Assembly (NCBI RefSeq): GCF_001294645.1
Contig: NZ_CP011868.1
Coordinates: 2,604,001-2,668,000, forward strand
DNA length: 64,000 nucleotides
Origin: Pseudonocardia sp. HH130629-09
GTDB taxonomy: Bacteria > Actinomycetota > Actinomycetes > Mycobacteriales > Pseudonocardiaceae
Direction: 5' to 3'
Shown here: one piece after another, positions 8,063 to 15,609 of the stretch
How positions within the stretch are numbered: the stretch's first letter is position 1
How the letters are laid out: the number at the start of each line of letters is the position of its first letter
Notes under the pieces: model-generated
Seen by the model: only the letters and a program-made list of their open reading frames with translations
Databases searched by the model: none
What the model was told of the DNA's origin: nothing
Translations under genes and position numbers: made by a program

Positions 8063-9718
8063 CTAGACGGGGACTCCGGCGGCGAGCCGCCGCCGCAGCC
8101 ACCGGCCCAGCCCGCGGCGGCGGTGCAGCGGGTGCACCACCACGACGGTCTCCGCACCGGTGTCCGGCGCGGTGAGCCGCGCCGCGACGGCGACGAGGTC
8201 CCCCGCCCGCGAGCGCAGCAGCAGGCAGCGCCCGCCGGGTGGGAGCAGCACCGAGCGCAGGTCGGCGTCGGTCCAGGTGGTCGTGGCCTCCGGCGACCCC
8301 GCGACGCAGGTGCGCAGCAGCGTCGCGAGCTCGGCGGTCTCGGCGCCGGTCGCCGGGGTCGCGGTGAGCGCGTCACCGTCGTCGAGGAGCAGCTCACCGA
8401 CCGGGCCTGCCGCGCCCGCGCGCAGGAACGCCTCGGCCCGGGCCCGCTCGGTGACGGTGAACGGCGCCCAGCCCCGGCGCGCGACGAGCGGGGTGCCGTC
8501 CGGGCCGGTCAGCTCCAGCACGTGGGTTCCGGTCGCCGGACCGGCGACGACGTCGTCGGCGTGCAGCAGCGCGGCGAGGGCCTCGCGCAGCCCGTCCGGG
8601 GTGCGGGACGCCGCGACGAGGTCGAGCGCCCGGGTGGGGGTGTCGACGAGCTCGTGCGGATCGGCCGGGGTGACCCGCACGGTGTCCGGGGCGGAGCCGC
8701 GCAGCCGTCGCCGGATCACCCGGGAGAGCCGCTCGGCGGTGACCGGGCCGCCGACCAGCATCTCGTCGACCACCCACCCCGCGTCCTGGGCGTGCACCGA
8801 CAGGGACAGGATGTTGCCGCCGACCTCGGCGACGGCTGCGGTGAGCCGCGCCAGCGCTCCGGACTCGTCGGGCAGCCGGACCCGGACCTTGTGCAGCTCC
8901 GGTGCCCCGACCACCCGCAGCACCGTCGGCTCCGGCAGCGCCGGGGCCGCCTCCGACGGCACCGGGGTCTCCGATGGCGCCGCCACGGCGGGGCGCCCCT
9001 CGACGAGCGTCTGACCCGGCCCGACGGCGTCACGACCGACCGCGCGCAGCGCAGCCCACACCGTCACCTGGTTCGCGGTGAGGACGGGCTTGCCGAGCTC
9101 GCGTTCGAGGCCGGCGACGGCGTCGTAGGTGGCGAGGTTGGTGCAGGAGACGAACACCGCCTGCGCGTCGGGGTGATCGGCGGCACGCACGGCGGCGGCG
9201 ACGTCGTCGGCGCGGACCTGCCAGATCCCACCGAGCAGGCCCAGGCCGTGCCGGGCGACGGTGGCGACGCCGTGCTCGGCGAGGAAACCGGCGAGCAGGT
9301 CGGTGAGGTCGTCGACGTAGGGCGTGGCGACGGCGAGCCGGGTCACGCCCAGCTCGGCGCAGGCCGTGACGAGCGCTCCGGCCGTGGTGACCGCCGCCGG
9401 GGCGCCCGCGTCGAGGACCGCGGCACGCAGTGCCCGCTCCCCCGCGGCGCCGTCGACGAAGCTGCCAGAGGTGCACGAGTACGCGACGACGCCGGGCCCG
9501 GGTGTCAGGACCTCGCGCACCGCGGTCCGCACCATGGCCGGGTCCGAGATCAGCCGGGCCTGTCCGGCGTCGGCCGGGGTCTCGACGAACGGGGTGCGCG
9601 TGAGGTGCAGCGTCGCCCCCTCGGGGACCCAGCGCCACATCTCGTGGTCCAGCGCGAAGTCGTAGGGCACGACCACCCCGACGCCGCACCGCGACGTCCC
9701 CTGCTGCTGCTCGTCCAT
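8063..9718 (-). CDS. Maleate-isomerase-like / ACT / GNAT fusion protein
   Basis: A 551-residue multidomain protein not recognised as a known architecture. Residues 10-230 belong to the Asp/Glu racemase superfamily of the maleate cis-trans isomerase type, with both expected catalytic cysteines: C82 in AYSCTSGSF and C192 in VSCTNLATYD. Residues 278-345 form an ACT domain (VRVRLPDESGALARL, then GNILSLSVHAQD). Residues 355-440 are an unnamed region also found in the next gene. Residues 450-551 look like a GNAT acetyltransferase with the acetyl-CoA loop RRRGLG at 533-538, but the protein ends soon after it. The ATG at 9718 is preferred over the GTG at 9730 because GGAGG lies 5 bases upstream. Function unknown; ACT suggests allosteric control by a small ligand such as an amino acid. 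Confidence 0.7.
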   Translation of the reverse strand: MDEQQQGTSRCGVGVVVPYDFALDHEMWRWVPEGATLHLTRTPFVETPADAGQARLISDPAMVRTAVREVLTPGPGVVAYSCTSGSFVDGAAGERALRAAVLDAGAPAAVTTAGALVTACAELGVTRLAVATPYVDDLTDLLAGFLAEHGVATVARHGLGLLGGIWQVRADDVAAAVRAADHPDAQAVFVSCTNLATYDAVAGLERELGKPVLTANQVTVWAALRAVGRDAVGPGQTLVEGRPAVAAPSETPVPSEAAPALPEPTVLRVVGAPELHKVRVRLPDESGALARLTAAVAEVGGNILSLSVHAQDAGWVVDEMLVGGPVTAERLSRVIRRRLRGSAPDTVRVTPADPHELVDTPTRALDLVAASRTPDGLREALAALLHADDVVAGPATGTHVLELTGPDGTPLVARRGWAPFTVTERARAEAFLRAGAAGPVGELLLDDGDALTATPATGAETAELATLLRTCVAGSPEATTTWTDADLRSVLLPPGGRCLLLRSRAGDLVAVAARLTAPDTGAETVVVVHPLHRRRGLGRWLRRRLAAGVPV

Positions 9719-9860
9719 GCCGGCCTCCACGCCGATGACGATCGCCGTCGTGGGTTGCGGCGGCGGGTCACCTGTGTTTCACGATGATGAGGACGCCGCC
9801 GGAGGCCGTGCGTTCCGTCCCGCCGTGGGCGGTGTGGAGGTCGTGCCCAGTTCTCGGATG

Positions 9861-9874
9861 TCCTGCGCGCAGGA
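9861..9874. promoter_or_regulatory. 14-bp perfect palindrome upstream of the fusion gene
   Basis: TCCTGCGCGCAGGA is a perfect palindrome in the 270-base gap between two co-directional ACT-domain genes, about 145 bases before the start of the fusion gene. The gap is long enough for a separate promoter, and the palindrome is operator-like. Nothing identifies the regulator. Confidence 0.3.
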
Positions 9875-9988
9875 TGCAGCGCCGCGGACGCGGTCACAAG
9901 CGTGCGCGACGGCCGTCGGCGCCGACCGGTGTCGGCACGTCGCCGAGCGCGGTGCCCGACCGGGAGCGTGCGCGGTGCTGTCGTGCCG

Positions 9989-10540
9989 TCAGGCCGTCGG
10001 CCGGCCGGGCGGGTCGGACTCGGGGCGCGTGGCGACCGCCCGCAGGAACGCCTCGGCCCTGGCGACCTCGGTCACGGTGAACGGCGCCGCCCGGCGGGCG
10101 ACGATCCGGGTGCCGTCGGCAGCGCACAGCTCGATGTCGTGCTCGTCGCGGGCCCCGGGGTCGTCCGGGCCCGGGGTGCGGACCGACGCGGCGCCGAGCA
10201 GCGCCGCGACGCCGTCGGCCGCCGTCCGGCCCGCCGCGACCAGGTCGAGCGCCCGGGTCGGCGGGTCGACCAGGTCGTGCGGGTCGGCCGGCAGCACCAT
10301 GACCCCGCCGCCGGTGACCGCGTCGCAGATCGCGACCGACAGCTCCCCGACACTGCACGGCCCCGACACCAGCAGCTCGTCGACGACCGAGCGGGCGTCC
10401 TGGCCGTGCACCGACAGGGCGAGGATGTTGCAGTCCACCGCGGCCAGGGCCGCGGTGAGGCGGGCCAGGGCGCCCGGTTCGTCGGGCAGCCGCACCCGTA
10501 CCCGGTAGAGGCCGTTCACGGTCCCGGCATCGGTGCTCAT
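9989..10540 (-). CDS. ACT-domain protein, paralogue of the middle of the downstream fusion protein
   Basis: A roughly 183-residue protein made of an ACT domain (VRVRLPDEPGALARL, CNILALSVHGQDARSVVDELLV) and a C-terminal region with LVDPPTRALDLVAAGRT and APFTVTEVARAEAFLRA. Both parts align with residues 278-440 of the neighbouring fusion protein, so one arose from the other or both from a shared ancestor by duplication. No enzymatic domain is present; it may be a regulatory subunit binding the same ligand. Two starts are possible, ATG at 10540 and GTG at 10546, and neither has a clear ribosome site. It lies 270 bases upstream of the fusion gene on the same strand. Confidence 0.65.
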   Translation of the reverse strand: MSTDAGTVNGLYRVRVRLPDEPGALARLTAALAAVDCNILALSVHGQDARSVVDELLVSGPCSVGELSVAICDAVTGGGVMVLPADPHDLVDPPTRALDLVAAGRTAADGVAALLGAASVRTPGPDDPGARDEHDIELCAADGTRIVARRAAPFTVTEVARAEAFLRAVATRPESDPPGRPTA

Positions 10541-10618
10541 CCCCACCAGCGTCCGTCACCGATGTTGCGAATCCGTGTCGGCGCGATGTCGGCCGGGTCG
10601 CGACGGCGCTCGCGCGGG

Positions 10619-12301
10619 TCAGCCGCAGACCGCCCCGTCGGCCGCCGAGGAGACGAGCTTCGCGTACTTGCCGAGCACCCCGCGCCGGTTCGTCGGCTCG
10701 GGGCACGTCCACCCCGCGCGACGCCGCTCCAGCTCGGCGGGCTCGACGCCGATGTCGATCGTGCGGGCCTTCATGTCCAGGGTGATCGTGTCCCCGTCGT
10801 GGACGAGCGCGATCGGTCCGCCGTCGGCGGCCTCGGGCGCGACGTGCCCGACGCACAGCCCGGTCGTCGCCCCGGAGAAGCGGCCGTCGGTGACCAGCAG
10901 GACCTCCTTGCCGAGGCCCGCGCCCTTGATCCGCCCGGTGACGGCCAGCATCTCCCGCATCCCGGGTCCGCCGCGGGGGCCCTCGTAGCGGATCAGGACG
11001 ATCGTGCCGGGCCCGATCTCGCCGGCGTCGACGGCGTCGAGCGCGCCCTGCTCGCCGTCGAAGACGCGGGCGGTGCCGGTGAAGGTGGTGGCGTCGAACC
11101 CCGCGGACTTGACCACCGCGCCGTCGGGTGCGAGCGAGCCGCGCAGGATCGTGAGCCCGCCGGTGGGGTGGATCGGGTTCGCGAGGTCGTGGATGACCGA
11201 GCCGTCGAGGCCGGGCGGGTCGAGCTCGGCGAGGTTCTCCGCGACCGTGGCGCCGGTGACGGTGCGGGCGTCGCCGTGGATCAGGCCGGCGTCGAGCAGG
11301 GCCTTCATCACCACCGGCACGCCTCCGACCTGGTCGACGGCGTACATCAGGTGCCGCCCGAACGGCTTGACGTCGGCCAGGTGCGGGATCCGGTCGCCGA
11401 CGGTGTTGAAGTCGTCCAGGGTCAGCGGCACCTCGGCCTCGCGGGCGATGGCGAGCAGGTGCAGCACCGCGTTGGTGGACCCGCCGAAGGCCATGACGAC
11501 GGCGATCGCGTTCTCGAAGGCCTCGCGGGTCAGGATCGACCGTGCGGTGAGCCCCTTCGCGATCATCCCGACCGCGGCCTCGCCGGAGGCCCTGGCGACA
11601 CCGTCGCGGCGCCGGTCCACCGCGGGCGGGCTGGCCGAGCCGGGCAGCGCCATCCCGAGCGCCTCGGCCGCCGCGGCCATCGTGTTCGCGGTGTAGAAGC
11701 CGCCGCACGCCCCCTCCCCCGGGCACATCGCGCGTTCCAGGGTGTCGAGCTCGTCGGGGGTGATCAGGCCGCGGGCGCAGGCGCCGATGCCCTCGAAGGC
11801 GTCACCGATGTTGACCTCCCGGTCGCCGACCCGGCCCGGCATGATCGATCCGGCGTAGACGAACACCCCGGCGAGGTCGAGCCGGGCCGCGGCCATCAGC
11901 ATCCCGGGCAGCGACTTGTCGCAGCCCGCCAGGAGCACCGTCCCGTCGAGCCGCTCGGCCTCGACGACGGTCTCCACCGAGTCGGCGATGATCTCCCGGC
12001 TCACCAGCGAGTAGTGCATGCCCCGGTGCCCCATGGAGATGGCGTCGGAGACCGAGATCGTGCCGAACTCCAGCGGGTAGCCGCCCGCGGTGTGCACGCC
12101 CTCCTTCGCCGCGGTCGCGAGCCGTTGCAGCGACAGGTTGCACGGGGTGATCTCGTTCCAGGACGAGGCGATGCCGATCTGGGGCTTGGCGAAGTCGTCG
12201 TCGCGCATGCCGACCGCGCGCAGCATGCTGCGGGCGGCGGTGGCACCGATGCCGTCGGTGACCTGGTGACTGCGGGGCTTGCGGGAACTGGTGGTGGTCA
12301 T
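10619..12301 (-). CDS. ilvD: Dihydroxy-acid dehydratase
   Basis: A 560-residue IlvD/Edd protein that converts 2,3-dihydroxy-isovalerate and -methylvalerate to the keto acids of valine and isoleucine synthesis. Iron-sulfur ligands are seen in GCDKSLPG and [22 protein letters not shown] near the N-terminus and the C-terminal [10 protein letters not shown] are family hallmarks. The length fits the [2Fe-2S] actinobacterial type. The ATG at 12301 was chosen because GAGGAG lies 5 bases upstream and it matches the usual N-terminus ([19 protein letters not shown]). It is isolated from the helicase upstream by a strong terminator and ends close to the ACT-domain gene on the same strand. Confidence 0.95.
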   Translation of the reverse strand: MTTTSSRKPRSHQVTDGIGATAARSMLRAVGMRDDDFAKPQIGIASSWNEITPCNLSLQRLATAAKEGVHTAGGYPLEFGTISVSDAISMGHRGMHYSLVSREIIADSVETVVEAERLDGTVLLAGCDKSLPGMLMAAARLDLAGVFVYAGSIMPGRVGDREVNIGDAFEGIGACARGLITPDELDTLERAMCPGEGACGGFYTANTMAAAAEALGMALPGSASPPAVDRRRDGVARASGEAAVGMIAKGLTARSILTREAFENAIAVVMAFGGSTNAVLHLLAIAREAEVPLTLDDFNTVGDRIPHLADVKPFGRHLMYAVDQVGGVPVVMKALLDAGLIHGDARTVTGATVAENLAELDPPGLDGSVIHDLANPIHPTGGLTILRGSLAPDGAVVKSAGFDATTFTGTARVFDGEQGALDAVDAGEIGPGTIVLIRYEGPRGGPGMREMLAVTGRIKGAGLGKEVLLVTDGRFSGATTGLCVGHVAPEAADGGPIALVHDGDTITLDMKARTIDIGVEPAELERRRAGWTCPEPTNRRGVLGKYAKLVSSAADGAVCG

Positions 12302-12507
12302 GCGCGCTCCTCGGCCGGACTCCGGTGGTCGGGACGGGGCCGATCCTGCCGCAGATCGCCGGTGCAGGCCCGGCGGCATCACCTCCCACGGGGGGCCACC
12401 GGGACCCCGGCTCCGCGGGCTGCCTGACGATGCGGGACCAGGACGCGACGGTCTTCCTCGGCACGCTCCGCCACGGTGACCGGGGTGAGGCGGCCGGCCC
12501 CCCACCG

Positions 12508-12548
12508 ACGACAGGGGCCCCGCGCGGATCGCGCGGGGCCCCTGTCGT
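12508..12548 (-). terminator. Intrinsic terminator of the DEAD-box helicase gene
   Basis: Perfect 19-bp arms (12508-12526 and 12530-12548) with a 3-base loop, starting 11 bases past the helicase stop codon. There is no T-run, as is usual for GC-rich actinobacteria. It separates the helicase transcript from ilvD downstream. Confidence 0.85.
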
Positions 12549-12559
12549 GTGTGCCGGGT

Positions 12560-14494
12560 CTAGCGGGCGCCGGCGTTGTCCCGGTCGCGACGCACGTTGG
12601 CCTTGCGGCCCTTCAGCGTCGTCGCACCGCGCAGCGAGCGCAGCACGTCGTCCGCGGCGTGCTCGGGCACCTCGACCAGCGAGTGGCGCTCGTGGATCTG
12701 GATGGCGCCGATGTCGCGGCCGGACAGCCGGGACTCGTTCGCCAGCGCACCCACGATGTCCTGCGGGCGCACACCGGAGGCACGGCCCGCCGAGACGAAC
12801 AGGCGTGTCGCACCGGCCTTCGGCGGACGGGCACCCTGACCGCGGGCACCGGTCGGACGACCGTCGCGGTCGCGGCGCGGGCCACGGTCACCGGGGCCGC
12901 TGTCGCGGCCACCGCGCGAGCGGACCTGCGGGATCTCGATCTCGTCGTCCGGCACCGAGTTGCCGGCGCGGGCGATCCGGATCGCCGCGGCGGCGATCGA
13001 GGCGAGGTCGTGGTCGCGGGCCAGCTCGACGACGAGCTGCTCCACGCCGTCCTGCGGCGGGGTGTCGGCGTCCTGACCGGCCTGCTCGCGCAGGGCCAGC
13101 GCGGTGCGGGCGAGCCGCACGGTGCGCAGGTCCTCCGGCGAGGGCACCGGCGCGCTGGGCACCGACGCACCGATGAGGCGCTCGATGTTGCGCAGGTGCC
13201 GCACCGACCCCGGGGTGACCAGGGTGATCGCGACGCCCTCGCGGCCCGCGCGGCCGACCCGGCCGATGCGGTGCACGTAGGACTCCGGCGACGACGGGAC
13301 GTCGTGGTTGACCACGTGGGTGAGCGAGTCGATGTCGAGACCACGGGCCGCGACGTCGGTGGCGACCAGCAGCTCGGTGCGGCCGGCGCGCAGGCGCTCG
13401 ACGACCCGGGTGCGGTGCTCCTGGTCCATGCCGCCGTGTAGCGCCTCGGCGCGCAGCCCGCGCGCGGTCAGCGTCTCGGTGACGGCGTCGACGTCGGCGC
13501 GGGTGCGGCAGAACACGATCGCCGCGGTCGGCTGCTCCATCTCGAGCACCCGGCCCAGCGCGACGGTGACGTGGCTGCGCGGCACGTGGTAGGCGGTCTG
13601 GCGGACCCGCGGGGCCTCGCCCTCGGGCGTGGCCTCCTTCTTGATCCGGATGTCGGCCGGGTCGCTCAGGTGGGTCCGCGCGAGGCTCTGGATGCGGCCC
13701 GGCATGGTCGCGGAGAACAGCACGGTCTGGCGGCCCCGCGGCGTGGCGCCGAGGATCGTCTCGATGTCCTCGACGAAGCCCATGTCGAGCATCTCGTCGG
13801 CCTCGTCCAGGACGGCGACCTCGATCGCGTCCAGCGCGAGGGCACCGCGGTTGACCAGGTCGATCGCCCGGCCCGGGGTGGCGACGACGATGTCGACACC
13901 GCGACGGAGCTGGCCCAGCTGGGGGCCGATGGGCGCGCCGCCGTAGACGCAGGCGACCGAGGCACCGAGCGCGGCGCCGTACTTGGAGACCGCGTCGCCG
14001 ACCTGCATGGCCAGCTCACGGGTCGGGGCGAGCACCAGGCCGAAGGGCTTGGCGCCGCGGGAGCGGGAGGTGCGGCCGTCGGCGAGGCGCTGCAGCATCG
14101 GCAGCGAGAACGCGGCGGTCTTGCCGGTACCGGTGGCGGCCTGGCCCAGCAGGTCGCGCCCGGCGATCAGCGGGCCGATCGCGGCGGCCTGGATCGGGCT
14201 CGGCGAGGCGTAGCCCAGCTTCTCGAGGGTGTCGAGCAGCTGGGGCGCGAGGCCCAGGCCGGCGAAGGTCGGGCCGGCGGGGGTGTCGTCGACGGGCTCG
14301 TCGGTACGGTCCTCGGTGCGCTCGTCCTCGGCGACCTCGTCCGAGGAGGTGTGCTCCTCGACGGCGGTCGCATCGGGGGTGGCGGCGACCTCGGTGTCGA
14401 GCTCGGCGGTGTCGGTGTCCGTCATGGCGGCGGAAGTGGTGATCTCGTCTCCGGAGTCGTTCAGGTCGGGGTGCTGGTCCAGCAGAATGGTCAC
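12560..14494 (-). CDS. DEAD-box ATP-dependent RNA helicase (DeaD/CsdA-like)
   Basis: A 644-residue RNA helicase. An acidic Thr/Glu/Asp-rich N-terminus of about 90 residues precedes the core. Core motifs run in order: Q motif PSPIQAAAIG, motif I AATGTGKT, Ia PTRELA, II DEAD, III SAT, then VATDVAARGLD, HRIGRVGRAG. The C-terminus carries an RGG-type basic linker and a DbpA/CsdA-like RNA-binding domain (FVSAGRASGVRPQDIVGAL, then GAIQIHERHSLVEVP). Such helicases remodel rRNA and mRNA, especially in the cold. The chosen GTG at 14494 follows GAGGA by 4 bases; an ATG at 14425 is an alternative. The 280-base gap to the divergent phosphatase leaves room for a long 5' leader, common for cold-induced helicases. 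Confidence 0.92.
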   Translation of the reverse strand: MTILLDQHPDLNDSGDEITTSAAMTDTDTAELDTEVAATPDATAVEEHTSSDEVAEDERTEDRTDEPVDDTPAGPTFAGLGLAPQLLDTLEKLGYASPSPIQAAAIGPLIAGRDLLGQAATGTGKTAAFSLPMLQRLADGRTSRSRGAKPFGLVLAPTRELAMQVGDAVSKYGAALGASVACVYGGAPIGPQLGQLRRGVDIVVATPGRAIDLVNRGALALDAIEVAVLDEADEMLDMGFVEDIETILGATPRGRQTVLFSATMPGRIQSLARTHLSDPADIRIKKEATPEGEAPRVRQTAYHVPRSHVTVALGRVLEMEQPTAAIVFCRTRADVDAVTETLTARGLRAEALHGGMDQEHRTRVVERLRAGRTELLVATDVAARGLDIDSLTHVVNHDVPSSPESYVHRIGRVGRAGREGVAITLVTPGSVRHLRNIERLIGASVPSAPVPSPEDLRTVRLARTALALREQAGQDADTPPQDGVEQLVVELARDHDLASIAAAAIRIARAGNSVPDDEIEIPQVRSRGGRDSGPGDRGPRRDRDGRPTGARGQGARPPKAGATRLFVSAGRASGVRPQDIVGALANESRLSGRDIGAIQIHERHSLVEVPEHAADDVLRSLRGATTLKGRKANVRRDRDNAGAR

Positions 14495-14777
14495 TCGGTC
14501 CTCAAATGGCGTGCGCAGGGGGTGCGCTGTGTCGTCGGGCGGCTCTCGCCCGCTCTCCCAGCCCGCCAGGCCCGCGTGCGGCATCTCGATCCAGATGATG
14601 TGCCGGTGAACCCAGACCTCCGGGGCTCGCGGCCGTGCGTCATCGCCTACGGCCGTCGATCGACCAGTGTGCCATGTCCCGGCGCGACGCGTGCGCCGGG
14701 TCCGGGTGACCGACGCCACCGATGCCCCTGGTCACGCCCCCCGGCGCGGCCACGGCGAGATCACCCACCCTGGTCGG

Positions 14778-15527
14778 GTGACGGCATTCCTCTCCGGCGC
14801 GGCGACCCGGCGCCCGGCGAACCTGCGTGATCTCGGCGGTCTCCGCACGACGGACGGCTACCGGGTACGGCGCGGGGTGCTCTACCGGTCCGACGCCCCC
14901 CGCCCCGGCGACCCCCACGACGCCCGGGCCCTCGACCTGCCCGACGGCTCCCCGTGGCCGCCGCGGACCGTCGTCGACCTGCGCTCGGCGGCGGAGACAG
15001 GCGAGCCGCACCCGCTCGCCGACATCGCCGACGTCCGGCCGGTCCCGCTCGGCTCGTCGCCGACCCCGGCGCGGGTCGCGACGGCCGCCGCCGGCCAGGA
15101 CGGGCTCGAGTGGGCCTACCGGCTGCTGGCGTCGGAGGCCGGCGCCGAGCTGGCCGGGATCGTGCGGACCGTCGCCGACGCGCCCGCCCCCGTCCTCGTG
15201 CACTGCGCCACGGGCAAGGACCGCACCGGGATCGTGGTCGGGGTGCTGCTGGCCGTGCTGGACGTGCCGCGCGCAACGATCGTCGCGGACTACCTGCGCA
15301 CCAACGAGGTCCTGCCGACCCTGTGGGACCGGCTGCGCGGCTGGGGACAGCCCGAGCCCGACCACGAGGCGTTGCTCGGGGTGGACGCCGCCGCCCTGGA
15401 GGCCGTGCTCGACGACCTCGACGCCCACCCCGGCGGACCAGCGGGCCGGCTGCGCAGCTGGGGCGTGACCGACGACGACCTGCGCCGCCTCGCCGAGCGG
15501 CTGCTGGAACCGGACCTCCCCCGCTGA
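14778..15527 (+). CDS. Tyrosine/dual-specificity protein phosphatase
   Basis: A 249-residue phosphatase with the P-loop HCATGKDRTG (Cys-x5-Arg) and the N-terminal RPANLRDLGG motif typical of the bacterial family that includes Mycobacterium PtpB-like proteins and Listeria LipA. The AXGKDRTG variant places it among phosphatases that can act on phosphotyrosine, phosphoserine or phosphoinositides. No signal peptide is evident. GTG 14778 is the likely start because it begins just before the conserved N-terminus; longer in-frame starts exist upstream. The gene ends at a bidirectional terminator shared with tex. Its partner kinase is not in the window. Confidence 0.82.
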   Translation: MTAFLSGAATRRPANLRDLGGLRTTDGYRVRRGVLYRSDAPRPGDPHDARALDLPDGSPWPPRTVVDLRSAAETGEPHPLADIADVRPVPLGSSPTPARVATAAAGQDGLEWAYRLLASEAGAELAGIVRTVADAPAPVLVHCATGKDRTGIVVGVLLAVLDVPRATIVADYLRTNEVLPTLWDRLRGWGQPEPDHEALLGVDAAALEAVLDDLDAHPGGPAGRLRSWGVTDDDLRRLAERLLEPDLPR

Positions 15528-15548
15528 CCCCGCCCACACCCCTCTCCT

Positions 15549-15595
15549 ACGAACAGACCCCTCGTACGCACCGCGCGTACGAGGGGTCTGTTCGT
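15549..15595. terminator. Bidirectional intrinsic terminator between phosphatase and tex
   Basis: Arms of 21 bp (15549-15569 and 15575-15595) with a 5-base loop lie 22 bases after the phosphatase stop and 15 bases beyond the tex stop. The near-perfect symmetry means it can serve both converging genes. Confidence 0.85.
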
Positions 15596-15609
15596 GCGAG
15601 GGCGCGGGG

